Made by a program: the position numbers and the translations under genes. This document shows positions 1 to 7,798 of a stretch of DNA of 30,426 nt, piece after piece. How positions within the stretch are numbered: position 1 is the stretch's first letter; every line of letters starts with the position of its first letter. The stretch is from JAFAXD01 sp035472475. GTDB lineage: Bacteria > Pseudomonadota > Alphaproteobacteria > Rhizobiales > Xanthobacteraceae. The DNA lies in the NCBI GenBank assembly GCA_035472475.1, contig DATIPA010000089.1, positions 1-30,426 of the forward strand, in the 5' to 3' direction. The notes under the pieces were generated by a model. That model was not told the origin of the DNA. It did no database searches and was given only the letters and a program-made list of their open reading frames with translations.

Positions 1-228
1 GGCTGGCATAAACGAATACATCGGAAGGTACTTTATAAGTAAGTCCGTTGCAGCGTACATCCGCTCGACGACTTTGGTAAATCGCTGGTGTTCATCCGAT
101 GTCGATCGGCTAGCGCCCGCAAAGCCAAGGCCAATCATCAACCATTCAGGCGGTGGATTAGCGATGATCCTGGCAACAGGAATGAACACAGCGTTGTATT
201 CCTGCGAGAGGGCTATCGTCGTCTTCAT
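1..228 (-). CDS. Partial gene overlapping the integrase stop; unknown function, runs off left edge
   Basis: An open minus-strand frame starts with ATG at 228-226 and continues without a stop to the window edge, giving 76 residues (N-terminus MKTTIALSQEYN). The start overlaps the integrase stop codon in an ATGA arrangement, and a good Shine-Dalgarno (GGGAGG) lies about 5 bases upstream inside the integrase. This suggests translational coupling, so the two genes probably form one operon of the integrated element. The visible part is soluble-looking, with no signal peptide and no motif I recognise. The small protein could be an accessory of the element (excisionase, regulator or cargo), but nothing seen decides this. 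The 3' end lies outside the window. Confidence 0.6.
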   Translation of the reverse strand, partial: MKTTIALSQEYNAVFIPVARIIANPPPEWLMIGLGFAGASRSTSDEHQRFTKVVERMYAATDLLIKYLPMYSFMPA

Positions 229-1400
229 CGCTGCCTCCCAATCGGCACCACGTTCTCTTGCGGGTTCACTATCCGCTCTATCTGCGCCGCCAGGGCCTCG
301 AACGCCCGCGCCTTTTCCTCAAGATATTCGTGCCGATCGTAGGTGCCGCGTACACCGCCAATCGTGTGGGCCAAGCACCGTTCCGCAACATCTGCGCTGA
401 CGCCCGCGCGTGACATTAGGCTTCGTGCCGTTCTCCGAAGGTCGTGAAGCGTCCACCCCGTCACTCCGCAGGTTTTGTCGAACTCGCGCTTGTACTTCGA
501 GAAGCCGTTTAGTGCCTTGGTACCTGTTGTGAACACGAACGGGGAACTACCACCCGTAGCCGCCCCACCCCCTGCCCCTATCACTGCAAGGGCAGCAGCC
601 GACAAGGGCACGACATGTTCTGCCTTCCCCTTCATTCGTGCTGCTGGGATTGTCCAAATTCCGTCACGGACCTCGCCGCTGGTTATTCGTGCTGCTTCGT
701 TACGTCGCGTGGCAGTGAGAAGAAGGAATTGAACGTAGTGACCGAACACCCCATCCGATGCGGCCCACACAGCCCTGATTTCGTCGTCCGTTAGCGTTCG
801 TTCGCGCGCTCGTTCCTTGGGCTTGGTTCGGGACATGCCACGGACGATTGGCGAACGGAAATCGTCACTGCGCGAAGCATGCCAATTCATGATCTTCCGC
901 ACGACTGCAAGCGTCCAATCGGCCATTACCGGGCCACTCTCATCCTCGATTGTATCGAGGACCCTAATGATGTCGCTACGTCGGATATCGCTGATTGGTA
1001 GATCACCAAGCCTTGGGTAAACCAGCCGCTCTAGTGTTGCTTTGCGCAGTGCCCCTGACCGTAAAGCAGCGCCATCTCGTTGTAGGTATTCCTCACAGAT
1101 GGCTTTGAAGGTATCGGGTTTCGTGCGGAGCGAACGAGGGTCCTTGCCAGTTTCAAGGTAGCCCTTGGCTTCGTCGGCGTGCGTTCGGGCGCTGCCAAGG
1201 CTTGTCGCCGGATAGGTGCCGAAGGTCATCCGAACGCGCTTGCCCGCCCATGTGAAGTGATAGGTCCACGACCGAAGGCCGGTGCGGGACACCCGGAGAG
1301 CAAGCCCACGCGATGCTTCATCGAAGTAGTCCGTTTGAACGTCGGCTCCGTTCACCTTGGCATTCGCGCAGAACCGGTCGGTGAGCATCCTTCGTGGCAT
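225..1400 (-). CDS. Tyrosine recombinase / P4-type phage integrase
   Basis: This 391-residue protein catalyses site-specific integration and excision of a mobile element. The N-terminal ~90 residues look like the DUF4102 arm-binding domain of P4-like integrases, followed by a core-binding region (about 95-190) and the catalytic domain. Visible catalytic residues are Arg232 (in TATRRNE), His319-x-x-Arg322 (HDLRR), His345 (LAH) and Tyr354 (TYDRH), with the usual nine-residue His-to-Tyr step, so the active site looks intact. The ATG at 1400 is chosen because the next in-frame ATG (1388) has no properly spaced Shine-Dalgarno. Its G+C appears lower than that of the hopanoid genes, consistent with transfer. 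The stop overlaps the next minus-strand gene, which places the element interior to the left of the window. No tRNA or attachment core was identified. Confidence 0.93.
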   Translation of the reverse strand: MPRRMLTDRFCANAKVNGADVQTDYFDEASRGLALRVSRTGLRSWTYHFTWAGKRVRMTFGTYPATSLGSARTHADEAKGYLETGKDPRSLRTKPDTFKAICEEYLQRDGAALRSGALRKATLERLVYPRLGDLPISDIRRSDIIRVLDTIEDESGPVMADWTLAVVRKIMNWHASRSDDFRSPIVRGMSRTKPKERARERTLTDDEIRAVWAASDGVFGHYVQFLLLTATRRNEAARITSGEVRDGIWTIPAARMKGKAEHVVPLSAAALAVIGAGGGAATGGSSPFVFTTGTKALNGFSKYKREFDKTCGVTGWTLHDLRRTARSLMSRAGVSADVAERCLAHTIGGVRGTYDRHEYLEEKARAFEALAAQIERIVNPQENVVPIGRQR

Positions 1401-1758
1401 GATGTGTTCCGTACCTATCCGTACCTAGCTAGGTACATCAGCACGCGCTTGGGCGCAAGGGCGGACAATGGCCTGCGCCAGAATGCGCGAGAGTTGTGCC
1501 CATTCCATCGGCATTATTGCTATTCGACGCCAACCCATGCGCGAGGATGCGATTGGCCGTCACAGGCCATGCTCATCATCCTCCATCATGTGAACGAGGG
1601 CTAGATTCGGCCAATTCCGGGCGGGAAGCAATGTTGGCGCGTGTTGCGTGCCATGAAATATAAGGGTACCACTCGCGTCGCTTTTCATCGGCTGCCGGAA
1701 ACCCTCCGCCAGGCTGACCGCCCTCACCGCACCGTTACGGCCAAACAGGGAGTAGACC
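1401..1758. other. Intergenic region between integrase and secreted protein
   Basis: This stretch separates the divergent integrase and secreted-protein genes and should hold both promoters. Apart from the repeat block at 1408-1436 and a Shine-Dalgarno (CAGGGAG) just before 1759, I see only a short GGCC...GGCC inverted repeat near 1555-1568. There is no convincing gene, tRNA or terminator. The junction between element and host chromosome may lie here, but no duplicated attachment core is visible from one side. Confidence 0.5.
1408..1436. promoter_or_regulatory. Operator-like tandem/inverted repeat upstream of the integrase
   Basis: Two perfect adjacent 10-bp direct repeats (TCCGTACCTA at 1408-1417 and 1418-1427) are followed by an inverted copy of the core (TAGGTAC at 1430-1436). 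The second and third copies together form the 16-bp palindrome GTACCTAGCTAGGTAC at 1421-1436. The direct copies are one helical turn apart and start 8 bases upstream of the integrase ATG. A repressor operator, or arm sites for the integrase or an excisionase, would look like this. The binding protein is not identifiable here. Confidence 0.55.
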
Positions 1759-2265
1759 ATGACTGCCCGCGACCGATATCGCCGATTTTGCGCGTTGGTC
1801 ATCGGAATTGTAGCGGCGAGTGTCATTTTCGGCGTGTTACCGGCGAGCGCCCAGTCGGGTCCGTTCTCGGGGCTGGCGGGATCGTGGTCCGGCGGCGGCA
1901 AGATCAATTTTTCCGACGGGACGGCGGACCGGCTGCGCTGTCGGGCGACCTACTCGGTCGGCGGCGGCGGCACCCAGGCGCAGCTCACCCTGCGCTGCGC
2001 GAGCGACAGCTACAATTTCAACCTGAGCAGCAGCATCCAGAGCCAAGGCGGCTCCGTCAGCGGGTCGTGGAGCGAGTCGACCCGCGGTATCGGTGGGACG
2101 CTGTCAGGCACCGCCAGCGCACGCGGCCTCCAACTGCAGGTGATCGGGCCTGCGTTCGCAGCCGGACTGAGCCTCTCGGTCAACGGCAACCGACAGGTTG
2201 TATCGATCGCAGCACCGGCCTCGCAGATCACGTCAGCGACGATCACGCTCACCCGTGGTTCCTAG
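1759..2265 (+). CDS. Secreted protein of unknown function
   Basis: This 168-residue protein begins with basic residues and a hydrophobic segment (about 12-28) ending in a signal-peptidase-like site (PASA|QSG), so it is probably periplasmic or outer-membrane associated. The mature part is rich in Gly, Ser and Thr and is predicted mostly beta: a GSWSGGG motif near the start, then alternating short strands with two cysteines (in LRCRA and LRCAS), and a C-terminus ending in repeated I/T/S strands. It resembles the small exported hypothetical proteins common in bradyrhizobia, but I cannot assign a function. The ATG has a well-spaced Shine-Dalgarno (CAGGGAG). It converges with the MMPL exporter, with 8 bases between stop codons. 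Confidence 0.8.
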   Translation: MTARDRYRRFCALVIGIVAASVIFGVLPASAQSGPFSGLAGSWSGGGKINFSDGTADRLRCRATYSVGGGGTQAQLTLRCASDSYNFNLSSSIQSQGGSVSGSWSESTRGIGGTLSGTASARGLQLQVIGPAFAAGLSLSVNGNRQVVSIAAPASQITSATITLTRGS

Positions 2266-2273
2266 CCTCGCTG

Positions 2274-4715
2274 CTAGGACCGGTGCCGAGGTCGAAGTAT
2301 CGGCAGAGTGCTCAGGTACGTAAACGTCGGGCGCAGGATCAGAAAATCGGCGACGAGCGCGGCCAGCATCGCGAGCGCGCTCAGCCAGCCGAACAGCCGT
2401 AGCGACGGGAGGTCGGAAAACACCGTCACTGCCAGGCCGCACGCCAGCACGATCGAGGTCACCACGAGCGGCGGGCCCATCTGCACGGTGGCGCGCTCCA
2501 CCCCGGCTTTAGGATCCTCGTGCGGGGTCTCCTCAAATCGCAGCCGGTTGAGAAAGTGGATCGTGGCGCTCAGCCCGAGCCCGAAGCTAACGATCAGGGC
2601 GATCGCACTCGCGAATTGAAGCCCCTCGCCGATCCCCAGCAGAACCGTGCCGGCCAAGAACACCGGAAAGATCGCCGGCGGAATCACCGCGAGGGTCACC
2701 ACCAGCGAACCGAACGCGATCCCGATGAAAGCGGCCACAAACACGATTTCGATCGTCAAGCCCCGGTTCAACTTGTCGATCATTAACGCGCTATTGCGCG
2801 CCGCGAGCGCCGATAATCCGGTCACCGCGATGGTATAGCCCGGGTAGCGCGCCCGTACCGCATCGAGCGAATGATCGACCTCCTGCACGAGCGGAAGCAG
2901 ACGATTGGCATCGGCGTCCGGAACCCGTCCGGTGACGACCACGGCGTCCTCTTCCGGGGAAATGAAGCGCCTGGTCAGGTACTCGGGCAACATGTCGACA
3001 TAGCGCTTGAGTATGTCGACGTCAGCCCTCCCCTGCCGTTCCGCCAGCCAGCGCCGCAATGTTTCGAGCGACCAGACGTTTCCGATCCCGGGCTGATGCT
3101 CGAGCACGGAATGCACGTCGCCGATAATGGCAAGCGATTCCGGGGCGTAGAGCGAGGTGTCGGGCGGGAATTGGATCAGCACGTCTATCGGGTTGGATCC
3201 GGTCAGCTTGGTATCGATGCGCGTGTTGGCAGCGATCGCCTGCTCGCGATCCGGCACCTGGTCGGCGAGACGATAGCGCGGCTGCAGCTGCGTATACCCG
3301 ATGCCGAGCAGCGCAATGATGACGACGCCGGCCAGCGTATAACGGCCTGGATGCGTGACCATCTTGGCGGCGATCCACCCACAGAAGCGCTGTAGCGCGG
3401 CGAGCGGGCCGCCGGTGGACCGCTCGTCGAGAACCAGATCCTCTTTGGTCCGCAGCAGCAGAACGCCAAGCAATGGGATCAGGGTGAGCACCGCCACCAG
3501 GGCAATCAGGCTTGCGATCAGGCCGGCCTGGCCGAACGTGCGGATCAGGTCGGATTCCGAGATCTGCAGCGCGATGAACGACAGCGCGGCCGCGCCGTGG
3601 GTCAGCACACACGCCGGCCCCACAATGTGAAGCGCGTTTCGAAACGCATCGTACTTGTTGTCGCCGGCCATCAGCCGCGCCCGCGCGGCGAACGTCAGCT
3701 GCATCGAGTCCGAAAACGTGATCACCATGATCAACGGCGTCATCACGTTCAGGAACATGTTGAGCCGGAACCCGAGCCAGCCGAGCGTGCCGAGCGCCAG
3801 CAGGATGGCGACCAGCGGCGGTGCCGCCGCGATGATCATGAACGATGGGCGGCCGAAAAAGACCACGGCGATCAGGCACCCGAGCGCAAACCCAAATGCG
3901 TTGTAGATCAAACGGTCGCGTTCGACCGCGTTGCGAATCTCGAGTTGCATCACCGGCACGCCCGAGAGCTTTACGTTCAGGCCGGTGCCCTCGAGATCGT
4001 TGCGCACCACATCCTGGATCTGGTGAATCGTAGTGGCGAGCGCGTTCGAACGCACGACCTCGGGCTCCAACGCCAGCACCACCAGCGCAAGCTCCCCGTC
4101 TTCCGACAGCAGCTTGCCGCGGATGATGTCGTTTGACATGATGCGCTTGACGAGCTGTTGGTAGGCGGCGCCTTCCGGCAGATCAGCCGGAAAGAGCGCT
4201 GCCGGAATCTCGTTGCCCTCAGGCGGCTGGCGTGCGGAGAACATCGAGACGAGGCCGCGCGTGCCGTCGACCAGCTGAAGATCCGTCACCAAATCGCGAA
4301 ACTTCTCCAGCGAATCCCGCTCCAGCAGCGACTTGCCTTCCACCACGACGAGGACGTCGAACTCGTTGGAAGGGAAACGGCGCGTCAGCTCGTCGTACTG
4401 CACGAATTCAGGCGTATCCGACTGGAAGAGTCGGCTCAGTGAATCGTCGACTTCGAGGCGGCCAAGCCCGAGCGACGCCGCGACCGTGCACACAACGAAG
4501 AGGATGCCGATGATGATCGGATGGGCGAGCGAGACCAGCCCCAATCGTTCGATGCCAAGCGCAATCGGTCGCCGTGCCGCCACTTCACCGAGGGCGGATT
4601 GATCATCGGAATGCGCCGGCGTTGGCGGTTCCGGAGCCGCGCGCGCCGCAGCCGGCCCTCCGCCGCCGTTGGCCTTCTCCAGAACGCGACGTCCCAGATC
4701 AAAGAGCTGCTTCAT
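2274..4715 (-). CDS. MMPL/RND-superfamily exporter (HpnN-like, second copy)
   Basis: This 813-residue inner-membrane transporter has the duplicated RND layout: a hydrophilic Ala/Pro-rich N-terminal ~50 residues, TM1 (about 66-84), a large periplasmic loop, a five-helix block (272-422), TM7 (about 460-475), a second periplasmic loop and a second five-helix block (about 650-800). An Asp in the first block (FSDSM, D336) may be the proton-coupling residue; the equivalent position in the second half (GLGLSATIH) lacks an acidic residue. This protein is shorter than HpnN and clearly diverged from it. Substrate is unknown; lipid or hydrophobic export fits the family and the hopanoid neighbourhood. 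An AAAGG Shine-Dalgarno lies 6 bases before the ATG. It stands alone, divergent from nothing close, and converges with the secreted-protein gene. Confidence 0.85.
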   Translation of the reverse strand: MKQLFDLGRRVLEKANGGGGPAAARAAPEPPTPAHSDDQSALGEVAARRPIALGIERLGLVSLAHPIIIGILFVVCTVAASLGLGRLEVDDSLSRLFQSDTPEFVQYDELTRRFPSNEFDVLVVVEGKSLLERDSLEKFRDLVTDLQLVDGTRGLVSMFSARQPPEGNEIPAALFPADLPEGAAYQQLVKRIMSNDIIRGKLLSEDGELALVVLALEPEVVRSNALATTIHQIQDVVRNDLEGTGLNVKLSGVPVMQLEIRNAVERDRLIYNAFGFALGCLIAVVFFGRPSFMIIAAAPPLVAILLALGTLGWLGFRLNMFLNVMTPLIMVITFSDSMQLTFAARARLMAGDNKYDAFRNALHIVGPACVLTHGAAALSFIALQISESDLIRTFGQAGLIASLIALVAVLTLIPLLGVLLLRTKEDLVLDERSTGGPLAALQRFCGWIAAKMVTHPGRYTLAGVVIIALLGIGYTQLQPRYRLADQVPDREQAIAANTRIDTKLTGSNPIDVLIQFPPDTSLYAPESLAIIGDVHSVLEHQPGIGNVWSLETLRRWLAERQGRADVDILKRYVDMLPEYLTRRFISPEEDAVVVTGRVPDADANRLLPLVQEVDHSLDAVRARYPGYTIAVTGLSALAARNSALMIDKLNRGLTIEIVFVAAFIGIAFGSLVVTLAVIPPAIFPVFLAGTVLLGIGEGLQFASAIALIVSFGLGLSATIHFLNRLRFEETPHEDPKAGVERATVQMGPPLVVTSIVLACGLAVTVFSDLPSLRLFGWLSALAMLAALVADFLILRPTFTYLSTLPILRPRHRS

Positions 4716-4993
4716 TCCGAACCTTTCGAATCAGACAATGCAGCACCCTCTGCGGCGCGACACACGCTTTCGCGCGTACGCGCCGAACGGTCAACGGCGC
4801 CAATTCCGCAAGCGAACTGCAGCCGCCGGTGCCCTCAAGAGTTCCTTGGGTCCGTCGGGTGGCGTCTTCATGGCGAACGACATCGGTTGCGTCAACGACC
4901 ATCTCTAAGCAGAGCCGCCGTCGTAAGTAACGAAAAAGACAGCTGAAACCCGAGCTGAGTCGACAAACCGGGGGCGGTTCAATGGCTGGGAGC
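4716..4993. other. Intergenic region upstream of the MMPL exporter
   Basis: This stretch presumably holds the exporter promoter. Short frames here lack a Shine-Dalgarno or plausible composition, and I see no RNA gene. Confidence 0.4.
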
Positions 4994-5007
4994 CCGGGAA
5001 AACCCGG
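4994..5007 (-). terminator. Short hairpin just after the LTXXQ gene stop
   Basis: A CCGGG/CCCGG stem with a four-base T loop (minus strand) begins 4 bases past the stop codon of the LTXXQ gene. No T-tract follows, so it is at best a weak terminator or an mRNA-end stabiliser. Confidence 0.25.
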
Positions 5008-5010
5008 TGC

Positions 5011-6273
5011 CTAGCGGGGATTGGTCGCGGCGTCGGCGGCGCGGCGGTTCGTGCCGGGTTGCCCAAGCGATCGTCCAATCGCGCGGAAATTGGTTTTTTG
5101 TTCGTCGGTCAGAGAGGTGTAGAAATTCCCGAATGTGCGGCTGATGATCATGTTGGCGTAGAGCAACGTGTTCAACCGATCGCCCGCGGCGTCGAGCCTT
5201 TCCACCGGGTTAACCAGTGGTTGGCTGGGACACGAGTACGTAATGGCCTGCCCCATCTGAAGCGAGACGAACTGCAACGTCTCCAGGCTTGCGCGCTGAT
5301 CGGCACTGGGCTGAACAGTCTGTTCGATCAGATCGCGCGGCCAGGTCGGCCCCATGACGTCGGCCGTACAGGTGATTTTGGCAGCAGCCCCCTTCGCATT
5401 GAATTGCGCCTTCTGTGCATCGGACAATGAGTCGTAGAGCTTTTCGAGCGGTGTGCGCAGGATGAGCATGGCCTGACGCAGGGCCCACAACCGATCGGCA
5501 ATGGCCTTCAGGCGTTCCGGCGGTGACGCGGACGTGTAGGGCGGCCAGCAGCCTGAGTTGATCCTCTGGTCCGCCTTGATCAGCGCGGTGCGTAACTCGC
5601 CGAAGTTGGCTTGCTGTTCTGGCGTCGGCGAGAGGCGCTGCTCAATCTTCTTGAACAAAGCCGCACCGAGTCCGCTGGCTTCAGCGTTAGGCGTCGTGTC
5701 GGTGGCATCAGAGGACATGTCCGGCGCCTGACAGGCGTCCGACGCCGCGACCCCTCGTCCGCCGTCGCTGCCAGCGCGCCGCCGCGCGCCCGGCGACCGT
5801 CCTGCCTCGGGAGGCGCCAGGACTCCGGCGAAAATGTCGTTGAAGCCGTGGTTCCAGAATTGGCTTTTGTCGCTCGCGGCGAACGCAAACGTCGCGCCGA
5901 TGAGATCATCATATGCGCGCGGCCAATACGGCGATACGCGCAGCATCGTAGGTGCGGCGTGCTCGCCACCCTGCGCGGCGCGCAGCCCGCCAACCCCGGC
6001 GGCGCCCAGCCCGCCAGCCCCCGCGGCGCGCAGCCCGCCATCCGCCGGGGCGCGCAGCTCGCCATCCGCCGGGCGGACACTCGCCCGCGCCACGCGCGTG
6101 TGCGCGCGCGCCCAGCGCGCCTGATGACGCCCATAGTGCCGGTGCGCGTGATGGTGCCCCCCGATTCGGAGACCCAAAAGGCCCAGCAGGCTGCGCGCCT
6201 CAGTCGGGGGAGCCGGCGGCAGCGCCACAAGTCCAACCGAGATGGCAACCAGCACCAAAAAGCGGCGACGCAT
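5011..6273 (-). CDS. Secreted LTXXQ-motif (Spy/CpxP-like) protein with N-terminal repeat
   Basis: This 420-residue exported protein has a signal peptide (hydrophobic about 6-20, then PTEARS), a His/Arg-rich segment (GGHHHAHRHYGRH), a low-complexity 8-residue repeat, a short conserved region (SQFWNHGFNDIF) and then two LTXXQ-type modules in the C-terminal half. Each module has paired Q motifs: LSPTPEQQ with LSDAQKAQF, then PSADQRAS with LTDEQKTNF. LTXXQ proteins include the periplasmic chaperones Spy and CpxP, so a periplasmic stress, chaperone or metal-related role is likely. The ATG at 6273 is chosen over an in-frame GTG at 6279 because GAGGAG ends 5 bases before the ATG and abuts the GTG. 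It is divergent from the four-cysteine protein gene. Confidence 0.8.
   Translation of the reverse strand: MRRRFLVLVAISVGLVALPPAPPTEARSLLGLLGLRIGGHHHAHRHYGRHQARWARAHTRVARASVRPADGELRAPADGGLRAAGAGGLGAAGVGGLRAAQGGEHAAPTMLRVSPYWPRAYDDLIGATFAFAASDKSQFWNHGFNDIFAGVLAPPEAGRSPGARRRAGSDGGRGVAASDACQAPDMSSDATDTTPNAEASGLGAALFKKIEQRLSPTPEQQANFGELRTALIKADQRINSGCWPPYTSASPPERLKAIADRLWALRQAMLILRTPLEKLYDSLSDAQKAQFNAKGAAAKITCTADVMGPTWPRDLIEQTVQPSADQRASLETLQFVSLQMGQAITYSCPSQPLVNPVERLDAAGDRLNTLLYANMIISRTFGNFYTSLTDEQKTNFRAIGRSLGQPGTNRRAADAATNPR
5983..6078 (-). repeat. Four-unit 24-bp in-frame tandem repeat
   Basis: Imperfect 24-bp units begin at 5983, 6007, 6031 and 6055, each starting CAGCYCGCCA on the plus strand; the fourth unit drifts at its end. 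On the coding strand they encode 8-residue units of the form G-G/E-L-R/G-A-x-x-x. The period is a multiple of three, so copy number can change without a frameshift. The repeat lies between the His-rich segment and the conserved domain of the LTXXQ protein. Confidence 0.85.
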
Positions 6274-6428
6274 GGTCACTCCTCGGGATTTCCGACTACG
6301 TTGTTACCAACATTCTATGGCCGAATCGGTTCCGTGCGAAGCGCGCGGATCGTTGCATTGTGGCCAATTTGCCCATCGACACCAAGCCTGAAAGCAGTTA
6401 CCGGTCTGCGGCCAAATTGACGAGGAGA

Positions 6429-6671
6429 ATGGGCTTGCGCCGGTTGAAAACACTTTTGATTCTTGCAGTTATCATATCGAGTCTGGCTGTCGGCGTGACC
6501 GCTTCGCGGGCCCAAGGCACCGTCCAGGAAGAGGACGCGTGTCGACCTGATGTGATGCGATTATGCCGCGCTGTCGCCCCCGACACCGGCCGCGTGCTGG
6601 CTTGTCTCCAGGCCAACCGAGCGCGACTGAGCCGAGCCTGTCGCACGGTTCTTCAGATCCACGGTCAATAG
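6429..6671 (+). CDS. Small secreted four-cysteine protein (cysteine-rich repeat family)
   Basis: This 80-residue protein has a signal peptide (hydrophobic about 8-24, ending SRAQG) and a 44-residue mature domain with four cysteines spaced C-x7-C-x12-C-x11-C. It starts ACRPDV and ends HGQ at the stop. The pattern fits the small cysteine-rich repeat proteins found in many alphaproteobacteria; function is unknown. The mature domain aligns without gaps to the product of 21903-22178, with 24 of 44 identical residues. The start is uncertain: AGGAG lies only one base before the ATG at 6429, while an in-frame TTG at 6435 sits at a normal distance. Either start keeps the signal peptide. The larger open frame beginning upstream has no export signal at its start and is not preferred. 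Confidence 0.75.
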   Translation: MGLRRLKTLLILAVIISSLAVGVTASRAQGTVQEEDACRPDVMRLCRAVAPDTGRVLACLQANRARLSRACRTVLQIHGQ

Positions 6672-6690
6672 ACCGCTCGATGGGGTTAGC

Positions 6691-7656
6691 CTAGCTGCGC
6701 CGGTCGGCAATGAAGCGGGCGGCGGTGACAAGCGTCGTCGCGGCCCCCTCGAAAGGAGCCAGCGCGGCTTCCGCGTCGGTAACGAGCGTTTGCAACCGGG
6801 CCTTCGCCCCGGCGACCCCAAGCATCGAAACCATCGTGGCCTTTCCAGCCGCGGCGTCTTTGCCGGTTGCCTTGCCGACCACCGTCGCGTCTCCCTCCAC
6901 GTCGAGGAGATCATCGGCGATCTGAAATGCCTGCCCGATCGCATCACCAAACCGGTCAAGCGCAGCAGCTTCATTGTTGCCAGCCTGCCCGAGGATCGCA
7001 CCCGCGCAGCACGCAAAGCGCAGGAGCGCGCCTGTTTTCATCGCCTGCAGGATGGCGACCTCGCGCTCGTTCAACTTGTTGGACCCAGTCTGGTGGAAAC
7101 GACCTTCAGCGGCGAGATCAAGCATTTGCCCCCCGACCATACCGCCTATGCCGGCCGCGCGTGACAGCATCTTGACCAACCGGATCCGGACCGCTGGATC
7201 TGCGCTGGTCTCCGGTCGCGATAGTATGTCGAACGCAAAGGTGAGCAGGCCATCACCTGCCAGAATCGCAGTGGCGTCATCAAATGCGCGATGGACGGTC
7301 GGACGACCGCGCCGAAGGTCGTCGTTGTCCATGGCGGGCAGATCGTCATGAATCAGCGAGTAGCAGTGAATACACTCGAGAGCTGCTCCGGCCATCAAAG
7401 CGTTACCAAGCGGAACGCCAAACAGCGCGGCGGATTCCACGACCAGAAATGGTCGCAGGCGCTTACCGCCTCCTAGGCTGCCGTAACGCATCGCATCGAG
7501 GAGCCGTCGCGGACGACTGATCTCGATCGCCTCGGCGCCACTCGCCAGCAGCCGATCAAGGAGACTCTCAACGTCTCGCGCAATCGCGTCGAGCCGCGCC
7601 GCAAAAGCAGCGCTGGAAGCTGGATCAAGCATGGTCCCCGCCGATAGTTCTTTCAT
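6691..7656 (-). CDS. ispA: Farnesyl diphosphate synthase (polyprenyl synthetase)
   Basis: This 321-residue cytosolic trans-prenyltransferase condenses DMAPP/GPP with IPP to make farnesyl diphosphate, the C15 substrate for squalene synthesis. Visible motifs are GGGKRLRP (about 62-69), the first Asp-rich motif DDLPAMD (104-110), RRGRPTVH just after it, and the second Asp-rich motif DDLLD. A Tyr five residues before the first motif (CYSLIHDD) matches E. coli IspA and points to C15 rather than longer products. The ATG at 7656 follows an in-frame GTG at 7659; no strong Shine-Dalgarno is visible for either, and a further ATG occurs at 7632. A -10-like TATAGT (7678-7673, minus) lies very close to the start. 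It is divergent from hpnB, and supply of the hopanoid enzymes next door is the obvious role. Confidence 0.92.
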   Translation of the reverse strand: MKELSAGTMLDPASSAAFAARLDAIARDVESLLDRLLASGAEAIEISRPRRLLDAMRYGSLGGGKRLRPFLVVESAALFGVPLGNALMAGAALECIHCYSLIHDDLPAMDNDDLRRGRPTVHRAFDDATAILAGDGLLTFAFDILSRPETSADPAVRIRLVKMLSRAAGIGGMVGGQMLDLAAEGRFHQTGSNKLNEREVAILQAMKTGALLRFACCAGAILGQAGNNEAAALDRFGDAIGQAFQIADDLLDVEGDATVVGKATGKDAAAGKATMVSMLGVAGAKARLQTLVTDAEAALAPFEGAATTLVTAARFIADRRS

Positions 7657-7798
7657 CACGCCAACATCGGATACTATAAAGCTATGAATACGTTGTGCAT
7701 AAAAGCGTCAAGCGGCCTGGCGCGCGACAAGTGGCTGGCGCCGCCGGCGGCACGCCCGGGCGAACCTTTATCGCCATGATCAGACGGAAGGAAAAATC

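Noticed and set aside
1401..1758. tRNA gene or attachment site next to the integrase
   Set aside because: No cloverleaf or T-loop pattern could be built, and a duplicated core cannot be recognised from one element end.
1641..2402. A 253-residue plus-strand frame over the secreted-protein gene
   Set aside because: It is Arg/Gln/Pro-rich and has no domain, and it overlaps a frame with a clear signal peptide and Shine-Dalgarno.
5983..6078. CRISPR-like array
   Set aside because: The units abut without spacers, diverge gradually and encode an in-frame peptide repeat.
5952..6671. A 239-residue plus-strand frame containing the small four-cysteine protein
   Set aside because: Its first ~155 residues are Arg/Ala/Pro-rich antisense of the LTXXQ gene and its 24-bp repeat. 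The export signal begins only at 6429.
7673..7711. TTGACG (7706-7711) with TATAGT (7673-7678) on the minus strand as an ispA promoter
   Set aside because: The 27-base spacing is far too long for a standard promoter. The TATAGT alone is noted in the ispA entry.
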